Of a DNA stretch of 64,000 nt, positions 53,916-64,000 are shown piece by piece. This DNA is from Incurvaria masculella (Eukaryota > Arthropoda > Insecta > Lepidoptera > Incurvariidae). Where the stretch lies: assembly GCA_946894095.1 (NCBI GenBank), contig OX335650.1:6448001-6512000 (forward strand), written 5' to 3'. How positions within the stretch are numbered: the first letter of the stretch is position 1; the number at the start of each line of letters is the position of its first letter. The translations under genes were made by a program, and so were the position numbers. The notes under the pieces were generated by a model, which was not told where the DNA came from, did no database searches, and saw only the letters and a program-made list of their open reading frames with translations.

Positions 53916-56009
53916 GCGCCACAGTCGTTCGACAGTAGCTCTGCAAAACTGTTACGGCGATACAAGGGCTCTAATTCGGCGCTTGAATTCGCCAAAAGGC
54001 GATACAACGGCTCTTCAAAAGCGCTTGAAAACTTCTATGCATCTGTTATATCCTCTTCTAGCGCCTTTGTACAGTTTTAACCGTATTTTGATTCTCTCTA
54101 CCCATGAATTTGCAGGCTAAGGCTGGATAATATGAGTACAGAAGATCTTACAATTGAATTTCACGGTTATGTTATGTAGATTTCAATATATTTTGTTCTA
54201 ACACCCAAAGTGTTTATAGAGCTGTTTCTAACGCCAGCTAAAAGCCTTAAACTTCAAATGTTCACTTAAAGACCGTATAGTGTCACAGAGGGTGTTTTTA
54301 ACCCAGTTCAAGATCCAATGCCCGTACAACAGAGATTAAAAACACCTCTGTGCAGCGTAAGCGATAATTTGTTACAATTCTACGGTGACTATACCACCTA
54401 GCTCTTGAAGAGCTGCGGAATATTCTGTTGTACATACTTAAGAGGATAGATACGCCATTCTACGGCTATTGTATAGCCATTTGGCTGTACAAAGGCTGCT
54501 TGCTCAGCTAGAATGTTACTTGGGATGGAACCTTAGTGAAAGTTTACAACATTTGTACCTTTTCTGGAAGCTTATGAAATAATGAAGTAATTTCCATAAC
54601 TCGTATGCCACGACGTGTCATACTTTTTTTTATTAATTACAATAAATGTTGTATTTTTTTTTTACATAAACTGTCATTTATGACCCTTTATTTCTGAGAT
54701 TTTGGATATTTTGAATGCATTTTTTTTAAAGTGCCAGAAGAGTATTCGTTTTATTATAATCATCACTTTTTCATAATTATACAGAAATTAAAACTTAAAT
54801 AATTCAAAAACTATTGATTTTATATCCAAATTTCACTGGGTCAAATTTGTTGCAAATTAGGTTTTTTTAATGCATTACAACCAAATTAGCCAAAATTGTA
54901 TTCTCTATCTAGTAAGCCTAAAGTAAATTTAAATGAATGATTTTTGGTATGCATCTATAAGACAACAAGACATCCATCACTAAGGGCCGAGTGCACGAAA
55001 GGACAAACAATCAAAATCAACGTCAACGTATGATTAAACAGGCCACTTTGTATGGACCGTATGAGAGGAATTCCATGTGGTTCACTAAAAGTGACGTATT
55101 TGAACATAGATTAACTCAGCCGTCTCTTCGTGCAATCGTGGCTAAGTGATATCCCACGACGCCATGTAACATTTATATGAAAAACGTTTTACAAAACTAT
55201 TAACAAAAACGATTACAGCATTTTACATGAATTGTAAAAATGTAATAAGTTGAAAGGTATGATTTAAGTTTTTTTTTTTTTAGAGAATTTAAATAAATGC
55301 TTGTTTTATATAATTAATTAAAAAAAAATAGTTTTCGCTGGAAAATTTTCATAAAGTTAGAATCATTAATGAATGCATACACAATATATCGTGCCGGTGC
55401 TGTTCATCGTTTAACGGTTCCTCCCGCACATGGAATCCAACCCTGAGGGCAGTGTAGCCATGTGACACTTGAAATGAGTTCTTATAACTAATTGAATGCG
55501 TATACAAAATGTCGTGTCTATGCTGTTGACCGTTGAAGAGTTCCTTTCTCTGGAGCTAACCCTCGATGTCGATTCAGGTCCATGCATTGTCCTCGGAACT
55601 TAACTGACATGTAAAAATTCAATTCCGTAGGATAAGAGGCAGTGGTTTTAATTCAGCTTGCAAAATTTGACCTAAATTATATCTCTTGATTATATTATAT
55701 GATATTAAATATATGTATACAAATACATACATACAAACATTGCAAGTTAAAAAGAAAATAAAAAAGCTTGTGAAACTAACGACACCTCTCAAGCTAAAAT
55801 CCATCAAGCCGTTTAGGCTGCAGGGCGTGCCAAACATACATACATACACTCGAAAAACATAACCCCGTCCCGCGCAGTCGGGTAATAAACGTCGTGGTTT
55901 TGTGAGTTTGACAAACATTATGTCACCACGCGCACAACATATTGGTCAGAAGGCCCCAAAATACCTCCACATATCCTTGAATAGCTAAAAATAGTTTCGC
56001 AATCTTCCC

Positions 56010-56235
56010 TGACGTCAGCTAAATAATCCTAATAACAGTTCGGACCGCCGCCGCCGGCCGCGTCCGGCGCGGGCGAATAATAAGCGGCCATCACGGGTGA
56101 CTTCCACCGCTTCCATTAGTCATTAGTGATTAGTTATTAGCTGATATTCCGCGCGTGTCGAGGCGATGTTCCGATGTTGCCGACCCTCCCTAATTGTAAT
56201 GACACGACGTTCGTGGGCTATTAGGAATCGACACC
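56010..56235. promoter_or_regulatory. CpG-rich non-repeat island with CRE palindrome and ATTAG cluster
   Basis: Contains TGACGTCA (56010-56017, a CREB/ATF site), a CpG-rich stretch (CCGCCGCCGGCCGCGTCC), and CATTAGTCATTAGTGATTAG with further TTATTAGC (56114-56145), which are homeodomain-type cores. It has no match elsewhere in the window. Which gene it serves is unknown. Confidence 0.35.
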
Positions 56236-56427
56236 ATTTGGGATTTCGTAGGTACCTAAAATTTACTTCTTCCTAGTTTACATTTTCATGTGACAATGCC
56301 GGGAAAGTGGCCGAAAATTTCATAATTTCATGTAATGATATTTGAAGCAAAACTAAAATGGGAATAAAAGGATGGAATTGAAAAGATACGGTCCAGTCAT
56401 TAAAGAGTTGTAATTGACGTCCACTTT

Positions 56428-56714
56428 TTAGGGTTAACTACGCAAAGGATGCCAACTGAACCCTATTACTAAGCCTCCGCTGTCCGTCTGTCTCAAGTCC
56501 GTCTGTCTCAAGGCTGTATCTCATGAACCGTAATAGATAGGCAGCTGAATTTTTCACAGATTGTGTATTTATTTTGCCGCTAGTTTAAATAGGTAAAAGA
56601 AAATTATAAAAATTAAAGAGGGGCGTACAAAAAACGAGATGTTTTTATTTAATCTAGTACGATGGTGCGAAACCCTTCGTGTGCGTGTCCGACTCGTACT
56701 GGCCGGTTTTTAAA
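56428..56714 (-). mobile_element. GTGCGAGTC-palindrome repeat, copy k (decayed)
   Basis: Order of family landmarks kept, CCGT run nearly lost, the terminal palindrome mutated. Confidence 0.7.
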
Positions 56715-56841
56715 AAACGATGATCAGATTCACCACAAGGTGAATCCAAAGAGTAGGACCGAAATATTTGGGGCCTTTCCATTATAAGACCATTTGAAAA
56801 TTTTACCTTAGCGTTAGCTTGCTTTGTTTTTTGCATCCATA

Positions 56842-57181
56842 ATAATATTATAAATGCGAAAATAGCTCTGTCTATATCATTTACGTTTTCACGCCTATAC
56901 CGGGCATAAGGAACTCGTCAGTCAGCGTGTTTGCGTCCACTGCTGGACATACGCCTCTCCAATTTTCCTCCAGTCCTCCCGGCCTTCAGCGGTACGGAAC
57001 CACTGCTTTCCACCGACGCACTTGATGTGGTCGTCCCACCAGGCGGGTGGTCTTACCACACTCCGTTTTCCTGTCCACGGCCGCCAGGATCTGAGGATCT
57101 CATATGACATTAAATGTAAGGTTCAACCTGACATCAGTCCGAAACGATATTGACTCAAACGGAACCGAGTACCTCTGCTAG
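56842..57181 (+). mobile_element. Helitron-like repeat split by an RTE LINE
   Basis: Starts ATAATATTATAAATGCG and ends CTCTGCTAG|T, with an antisense LINE 3' end (56915-57115) between. Confidence 0.55.
56915..57115 (-). pseudogene. RTE-type LINE 3' end
   Basis: The minus strand reads RPWTGKRSVVRPPAWWDDHI then [18 protein letters not shown] and a stop, the same family as 12117-12497. On the plus strand it begins with the reversed tail CGTCAGTCAG. Confidence 0.8.
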
Positions 57182-57564
57182 TTTTTTACGGTTTTATAAG
57201 TCTGAATTTTTTTCCAAAATATTTCTCTGTTGTCACTTTTTAATAAAATGCTGTTAGGGTTAAGATGTTTGTCTTAAATCTTTAAAGATAAAATTCTGTT
57301 ATATTTTATGCTAGCTGTGTTCGCCTTGTGTTGCACAAAAGCAAAATATTTTGTTAAGTAATTGTATGAGTTTGCAAACTGAATAAGCAAATAAAAATGT
57401 TTATATGTATTGTATAGATACATTTAGCTCGTTCAAAACATCTTTGATGCAGCTGCGGCGTTTCCATTGTAAAACCATTTTAATATTTAAAGTTCTAATA
57501 AAAGTCATGTATTGCAAATTACCAATATCGGATGACTTTGTGATTAATCTATGCAAGAAATAAT

Positions 57565-57805
57565 CTTTTTTTTTTAATGTGACTGGACATGGATGGCTAA
57601 TACCACAAGTTCTGTCATGGTATTAGCCCAACACAACACATGGGAACTAGGTGCCATGCCAGGACCTTCTTTATATTGCACGGCTACATTGAACTGGATG
57701 GAAAACACGGACAATTTTTCATTGCCGCTTCGACCATCGTTCATCCAATGCGATGGTACCAACCCGGGCGGGATAAACCCTACCACCTAGTAAGTAAGGA
57801 CAACG
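57565..57805 (-). mobile_element. SINE copy, antisense
   Basis: T-run, GACTGGACATGGATGGCTAA, GTACCAACCCGGGCGGGATA, ending after CCTACCACCTAG. Its body resembles the 5S-headed copy at 60272 more than the tRNA-headed ones (tail GTGACTGGACATGG). Confidence 0.8.
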
Positions 57806-59568
57806 GCCAACCTCTCTCCTAACAGGAAACGGATGGACCCTCGGTAAAATGTATCTACTCACTAGCACTTAAGTGCTCCCTATTATGTCGTACTTAGCAG
57901 CTAAACCTGCCTGTGAAATATTTGAATGGATATTTCCGGTCTCAATGGGACCATTCCTTTCAACATTTCAAGCAACTGACGCAACCAAAGTAAGCTCACA
58001 CTTCCGTATAATCAGCAGACCCTATCTGCTCCAATTGAACTGAAAGCCTCGCCGCTTTGAATGTCTAAGAAAAGAGGCTGATTCGAATTTACATTTGCCA
58101 ACCTCAAAGTGGGTCTTAAAATAGGGGTTTAAGGAGTTAAGCGAGACAGCCTTTTTGAGGAACCCAGAAATTATCCAATGATCACGAGATAATCTCGACG
58201 AATTTAGTAGGTGTATACATTATTTTATTGTCATGTCTTTACACTGGAAATGTCAAGGTACTTATCGTAAAAAATCACGTTGGTCAAAAGACGGATAGTC
58301 ATTGCCGGAGAAGTACATGTTCTATCACAATTATCGGACCATAATTTTACTAATACACATATGGACTTACTGTATTGGATGGATTAGCAGCAGCGTAAAT
58401 AAATCCGTCGAATAGTTATCTGGCTGTTTATCTGACTATTGAAAAATCTGCCCTAATAAATTAAATAATTTTATTTAAAATGTCTTGACCCACTTACTAT
58501 TTCAGTGTGTGCAAATATATTTAATTGGTTTTAAATTAATTAAGAATCATTATGACAATGAAATGTAACAGAGCATCGGCCATGCAATTTCCCTCAATGT
58601 ATTGTATGGTGATAGACTAGGAGGTCGCGACAAAAATGGTAACGATTACGTAAATGGATGAAACTGGGTGCACGGAATAAAGATCAACCCTCTGAAGCTA
58701 AATGTGTCGGTCTGCCTACGCCAAGTGGTTGCGCCTGAAAAAGTAATTATATCCTGGTTCAATAAAGAAACTATGTATAAATGGCGGCTTGTACTTGCGA
58801 ATCGCATGCTATCTCGCTTCCACTATATCGCTATCTATACTCACAAAGTGCGGTACCGACTGCAAAACGACAGTTTACAAAGCGCGCAGTGATATGTACT
58901 CAATTGCGTTGTTAGGTCGGTATAGTGTTTCACTGATTAAACTGAACAGAACGATGACTTCTAAAAACCGCCGGAAGATACTTTGGAGTGTCGCCCGAGA
59001 AATTGTGTTTAAAAGAGTCGTTATCCTATCATATAACTACGGGTGAAAACTGTTTTCATGCTCTTAATGTTTAACTATTCTTATGAAATTTTGGATTCTA
59101 AAATATTTTGTCAAAATCTACGTCTGTATTTTTATTTTCTGGAAACGGGTAATGTATGAATACTGGAAAATTTTATTCTGTTCATTAAAAGTCAACACTT
59201 TTCTTTAGTTTGTTGCATAACATTACTTCACAGGATTTGCTCCTTGTAAGCGACATTATTGACTGGCGCAATAATATAGATATTTTTTTCAAAATCAACG
59301 AGTTCGATTCGCGGCTAGGGAAACAAAAAAAAAATAATCGAATAATGCAGTTTTCGTTTTTATCAAAATTCATGAGAGGAGCGTGTTTTTCGCTATTTCT
59401 TATAGTTTCGGATCTAGCCCTGAAGGCTCACTGGAAACGTTTACCCTGTATATCTTTTAGATTGGAAAATATTGATTGGCTAATAAGCATTAGAAAAAGT
59501 TGTCTATCTTTATGTTAATTTTTTACTGAAAATACAGATATTTACAAAAAATTAAAACACACAGAGGC

Positions 59569-59947
59569 TTAAAGCTATGTTCCTCATACAAACGTAGTTT
59601 ACTAATAATTTGAAAAACACTGTTCCGATTTGTTTGATATTTGGTATCTAATATTCTACAAAAAATATCTGTGAAATTTAATATCTGTGTTTGCACGTTT
59701 TTTTTGGCTGAAAAATCTAAAGCAAGTCAAATAACAGGCAAAATAAAATCTTCATAGAAATGTTCTTTTTTCTGTTGAGTGAGACAGGATGCATTTTTCG
59801 AAAAAACAAACACGCGCAGACATATATATTTGTTGCCTGATATTTAGTCTCAAATATCAAGCAAATTGGAACAGTGGTTTTCAAATGATTAGTAAACTAC
59901 GTTTGTATGGGGAGCGTAATTTTCTGATGCTTACGGGCCCACCTTAA
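59569..59947. mobile_element. Candidate TTAA-flanked element inside transposon F
   Basis: Arms 59589-59637 and 59866-59912 pair (CATACAAACGTAGTTTACTA with TAGTAAACTACGTTTGTATG). TTAA occurs at both edges and the right edge GGGCCCACC|TTAA resembles the other TTAA family. Confidence 0.6.
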
Positions 59948-60271
59948 GTTAATAACTTGGTTCAGATGAATCTTCTCGAATGCAATAATTCATTTTAATA
60001 CATAAATAAGTACATTTAAACGACCCACAGTTTTATTAACCTTTTCCTACCTCTTGAACGAATTAACATTATAAGTAAATATACTTTTTCGTACTAAACA
60101 GGTACGTCGCTTATTCCAAGGAATGTGGTATGTATTTATGTTTAATTTCATTAATTTATTGTGGTATCGTGAAAAATCTTAAAACATAAATGTATACTTT
60201 GTAACAATAGTATGCTGACCGTACCGTCCGTTGGACAAGTACAAGCCGCCATTTCTATATAGTTTCTTTTT

Positions 60272-60655
60272 GTCAGCCTCAGTGGCCCAGTGGCGCGACA
60301 CTTCGGCGATCGCTCTCCGAAGTTAAGCAACGCTGGGTCCGGTCTGGTCTTGGATGGGTGACCATTCGACCGTTGAGAGAGGCTGGCCGTGGTTCGGATT
60401 CCACGTTAAGCTGTAGGTCCCCTTCCTTACTTACTAGGTGGTAGGGTTTATCCCGCCCGGGTTGGTACCATCGCATTGGATGAACGATGGTCGAAGCGCC
60501 AATGAAAATTGTCCGTGTTTTCCATCCAGTTCAATGTAGCCGTGCAATATATGGAAGGTCCTGGCATGGCACCTATTTCCCATGTGGTGTGTTGGGCTAA
60601 TACCATGACAGAACTTGTGGTATTAGCCATCCATGTCCAGTCACTTAAAAAAAAA
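60272..60655 (+). mobile_element. 5S-rRNA-headed SINE
   Basis: 60311-60365 reads GAAGTTAAGCAACGCTGGGT then TTGGATGGGTGACC, the internal promoter and 3' half of 5S rRNA. From ~60385 it continues into the same body as the tRNA-headed SINEs (CCCGCCCGGGTTGGTACCAT...) and ends in an A-run. It is a SINE, not a functional 5S gene. Confidence 0.9.
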
Positions 60656-62553
60656 ATGAACTGGCTTATATGGTGACAAAACATATATATGATACGGTAT
60701 ATGGCTGCAAATAACGAAATATGAAAGTATTAATACATACTTGCTTATCAATACCAAAACTGAACACATCTTTGGTTGCATTACGTAGTTATAGTCGATT
60801 AAGATTACAGATATAACTATTTTGATACATTTAAGTATTTAATTAATTAAATAATTAATCGTGATCTCCCGGAATATTTCCCGTGCGTTCTGCCAGCTTC
60901 TCGCAGGAAAATATCTTTTCGCGTTGCACTGTTATTGGCTTAGAGTGTTAGGATTTATTCTTGAGTACTTTGAATGCATCAATTTTTTTAAGCGAAGTAT
61001 AATTTTTATGTGGTGAGGTATGTCAGCGTTAGCAAACGTGGCTCCAAGACGGAAGGGCTTCATGTCAGCAGTAAAGGACGTCTGGGGCCAAGTTGGCAAT
61101 GACGTTCTCGCATTCACTTCGATCACGTGCCATTCTTTCATCCGCATTAAGGCCCTGGTACTAGCCAAATCGCAAAGTTAGACGAGGCACCCCAAGTTAA
61201 CTAACTAAGTCTGACGATTATAAGTGTCATTCGTACAATATATGATTCCTTGTCTAGGAATCGACCTATTTTCGTTAATGTATGTTTCCTTTTTCTATAC
61301 AAAATACATTGCGGAAAAGGTGTCCATTTCCGAACTTTTTTGACTAAATGTAGAAATCTAAAAGCAAATGGAATTTTTTGTTTATGCATATATGCTGTTT
61401 TTGCTTATATCTAGAAATCGAATTACTTTCAGATTTCTAATGAGAAAAATCAACTTTTTTATTTTTATTTTTATTTAAATAAATGATGGAATAAAAAAAT
61501 ATTAACAATCCATTATCAGTCTGGAGTTCTATTTGGATTTGCTGAAGCGTTTCGCTACATATTATTACATTTGTTAAAAAGTGCATTTGTATGGCGCGAG
61601 TAGTTGGCTAGTCCTAGCGCCTTAACTGAAACTGATTACTTGGTATCAAACAGGACTGAACACTGAACACAGTGTGATATGTTTTGCTCGAAAATCCGTT
61701 GCTGCCATTCGGCATGTAAGATCCGTTTCAGACGAGTCTTGCCTTTTTTTAAAGAATTTGGATCTCTTCACAAAGCTGTAGAGTTGGTACGTGTTATATG
61801 TGGTCCCCCCAGTCTTGGCACAGAAATGGTTTAGAGATCAAGCATTCATCTCAGTGGCCGAGTGTACACTCTGGACACAACTGTGTTTTGCACGAGTCAC
61901 TTTTCACCCCTGCTTTTTTCTCAGTCAATCATACGTTTAAATGATGAACCCAAACTAATATTCATGTTCAGGAGTGATCTGTTCTAAAGTAGCTGGAATA
62001 AATAATTAATAGAAAAAAGTTCAGATGAAATAAAAATAAATTATTAATTTGAGAAACATTTTATTCCTGTCAACCTTGGATGTCATCGCAAAAAGAACTT
62101 ACTTACTAACAAAGCTTCTGTATACTCGAAATTGACTTGGACAGACATAAATAATTTAATTATTTGCCGTTGTAGTGAAATAAAAATATAAAAAATCCAC
62201 ACAAAAACTTTTTTTTTAAAGTTTTGAATAAAAATTTTCTTGTGTCGAAGAGAATTGACAAGATTTAAACACCAAATTGAATTAATGCTAGTAGCTCGTC
62301 TGAATCTCAGTCCCCATAAGCATTTGTAAACTTAAAGGCTCGTAGTTGCTAAATTTAAAACGTTCATTATCTCCGGTACAGTACAAAACAGTATTTTTTT
62401 TCAAATTGTGTGTGTGTTATTTTTTGATAACAGTTATTTTTCTGAATACGACTAGAACGTATTACTGCTAAGAAATAAGAACAAACGATTTTACCCACCG
62501 AGTATTTCTAAAAACCAAAATGTATAAACACTGCCAACATATTTTGCCACCCA

Positions 62554-62559
62554 TTTATT
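62554..62559 (-). terminator. Candidate polyadenylation signal AATAAA
   Basis: TTTATT on the plus strand, ~200 nt past the stop of the candidate exon at 62761-62877. Confidence 0.3.
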
Positions 62560-62760
62560 TATGATTTTATACAGACCATTGTCACCATAAAAGGGATCAT
62601 TATACAAGCATACATAATGCCTGAACCGCCAGGGATTGGTATCATTTTTACTTAACAGCCTATATGAATAACATTACGCATTATTCCAAAGAACTCACAA
62701 CTTAGTTTCTGCACTATTCAAATAGATATTAGGCTGTCGACTAAAAAGTCCGGGGGTGTA

Positions 62761-62877
62761 TCACTCATAGCGCGACGGAGTCCGGTGCGCGGGGGAGAGG
62801 GCGGGGGTCTCCCGCCGCAGCCACTTGACCTTCAAGAGGAACCCTGAGCCATCGTCTCCGCCGCCGGTCTCGATCAC
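62761..62877 (-). CDS. Candidate last coding exon of an unidentified neighbouring gene
   Basis: A GC-rich minus-strand segment after an acceptor-like CTCTGTGTGCAG. It reads 38 codons, beginning VIETGGGDDGSGFLLKVKWL and ending TPSRYE, then TGA. A minus-strand AATAAA lies ~200 nt further on (62554-62559). It is upstream of SNMP2 exon 1 on the same strand, so it would be the 3' end of another gene whose body lies right of the window. I do not recognise the protein. Base composition resembles the SNMP2 exons and not the repeats. Confidence 0.45.
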   Translation of the reverse strand: MIETGGGDDGSGFLLKVKWLRRETPALSPAHRTPSRYE

Positions 62878-64000
62878 CTGCACACAGAGGGCGCTAGTAT
62901 AAGAAGTCTATATTTTATGAAGCCTATGATGCATGAGTAATAGCGCCAGCGTTCAAACGTATTTGATCGCTTGTCTTATGATTCAACCTGTAATATTCAG
63001 AATAAACTAACAAATAATTGGTAATCAGTTTTATACAGTGTGTATCATCAAAAAGTAAAAACAGTTTTTGATGGAACTTGTTTAATTTTTGTACTCAGCC
63101 CGAACTATTTCAAAAGAACATGTGGAACATAAGGTACCTAGATTCTATAATACTGTGTTAGAGGGAGAGTGTCCATTATGAGCGCAGATACTGTAATATA
63201 AGAATCTTTGTTGGTCGATGATTGAAAAGTGTTGGTTGAAATTGGCAGCCGCACTGCCTTGTAAATTTATATTGTTTGAAGAAGTTTTTAGAATATTCTA
63301 TCAAATAATTGAGCTATGAACTACAGTTTTTGTGTTTAAATGAATGTGCGTTTTTGTTTAAATGAAAAAACATCACCTCTAAGATAGTACAATTCTAGCT
63401 AATATTAATATATACAAAAACACCCTTGTTTACACGTGTTTACATATACATACATTAATACATTACATTATTGTCTTTATAGATTATTTCTTATACATTA
63501 CTAACGCCAACAGTGCACAATTAGTGCGACGAAAGACACTGACTCCCACAGCACAGGGAATCCTAGTGTGGGAGCCAGGGCTTAAAATATTACCTGTTCA
63601 TCAAAACTATGTACTGTAACCCATGGTTGTAATTATACCGATGTATGTAATATTATGAACAAATAAATCTTTTTAACTTTTTTTACTTTTTTTTACTTTC
63701 TTTAATGTAATAAAACAGACATGTAAGTAAACAGAATCGAGACACGTAAGTGACAAGAATTAAATCTTCATGGGCAGCATGGGGACATTTGTATTCTACG
63801 AGTCAGCAATCAGACTAGAGGCGCCTACGTAAGTTAATTACTACGATAAATCAAACAAAGGCACAAGGCGATATAGTTTGGTCAGTCGAGCGCAGAGTGT
63901 AGGATAAGCTGACCATTTCCGTAACACCGCCGCAAAATATGAGGTGCTGGCTTCTGTCTCTCATAGGCTCAATTCACACCGAAATAGCATCGGCCGGCAA
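62878..64000. other. Right edge: probable intron of the neighbouring gene
   Basis: AT-rich. 63500-63690 ends with AATAAATCTTTTT and may be a retroelement 3' end in plus orientation. The last ~150 bp are more GC-rich but no exon is recognised. Confidence 0.35.

Larger units (their letters stand above)
58752..60665. mobile_element. DNA transposon F with ~45-bp TIR inserted in E copy C
   Basis: The left end TCCTGGTTCAATAAAGAAAC, continuing to AAATGGCGGCTTGTACTTG, is the reverse complement of the right end, once the SINE that splits it (60272-60655) is taken out. TTATA flanks both sides. Interior has no transposase; a related fragment (GGGTGAAAACTGTTTACATG) is at 18641-18675. Confidence 0.8.
58614..60886 (-). 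mobile_element. DNA transposon E family, copy C, interrupted
   Basis: 58614-58751 is the reversed right end (CTAGGAGGTCGCGAC ... GCGCCTGAAAAAGTAATTATA) and 60671-60886 the reversed interior and left end (TGGTGACAAAACATATAT ... GTGATCTCCCGGAATATT). Compared with copies A and B they join directly; the DNA between is an insertion with TTATA on both sides. Confidence 0.85.
50761..62760. other. Intergenic region upstream of the SNMP2-like gene
   Basis: About 12 kb mostly of repeats: SINEs, palindrome repeats, a hairpin MITE, TTAA elements, a Helitron-like repeat split by a LINE and a three-level transposon nest. The unique-looking parts are 54.0-55.9 kb, the CpG-rich island at 56.0-56.25 kb and 60.9-62.7 kb. 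Confidence 0.6.

Noticed and set aside
60311..60365. 5S rRNA gene
   Set aside because: Only the 3' half-like part is present and it runs into SINE body sequence with an A-tail; no terminator T-run after a full 5S.

Overview
The window is insect nuclear DNA, almost certainly from a moth or butterfly (Lepidoptera). It is AT-rich, crowded with transposons, and carries one cellular gene split into small GC-rich exons with long introns. Most open frames in the window are chance frames or repeat shadows.

The gene lies on the minus strand from 50,276 down to 6,199 and continues past the left edge. Nine coding exons join with matching phases and consensus splice sites to give 444 uninterrupted codons. 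The product is a CD36-superfamily protein of the insect sensory neuron membrane protein 2 type (SNMP2, or the close lepidopteran paralogue SNMP3). It has an N-terminal membrane segment, a large glycosylated ectodomain and the six-cysteine set of the family. The last ~75-80 residues, including the second membrane segment, were not found and probably lie beyond base 1.

From left to right: 1-6.2 kb is repeat-rich sequence downstream of exon 9. Exons 9, 8, 7 and 6 lie at 6.2-14.4 kb. Directly upstream of exon 6, at 14.36-15.92 kb, is a 79-bp tandem array in which every unit carries the exon-6 3' splice site and the first ~50 bp of the exon. Intron 5 (14.4-29.7 kb) also holds a ~7.1-kb imperfect palindrome (19.56-26.67 kb) with convergent RTE-type LINE fragments. 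Exons 5, 4, 3 and 2 lie at 29.7-39.9 kb. Intron 1 (39.9-50.2 kb) holds nested DNA transposons, including a 0.9-kb foldback inside an older element. Exon 1 is at 50.16-50.28 kb. Upstream of it come more repeats, a three-level nest of transposons at 58.6-60.9 kb with a 5S-rRNA-headed SINE, a CpG-rich non-repeat island at ~56.0 kb, and at 62.76-62.88 kb a candidate last exon of a neighbouring minus-strand gene.

The most unusual features are the amplified splice-acceptor array, the giant intronic palindrome, the SINE family with interchangeable tRNA-like and 5S heads, and the nested insertions that can be ordered in time.
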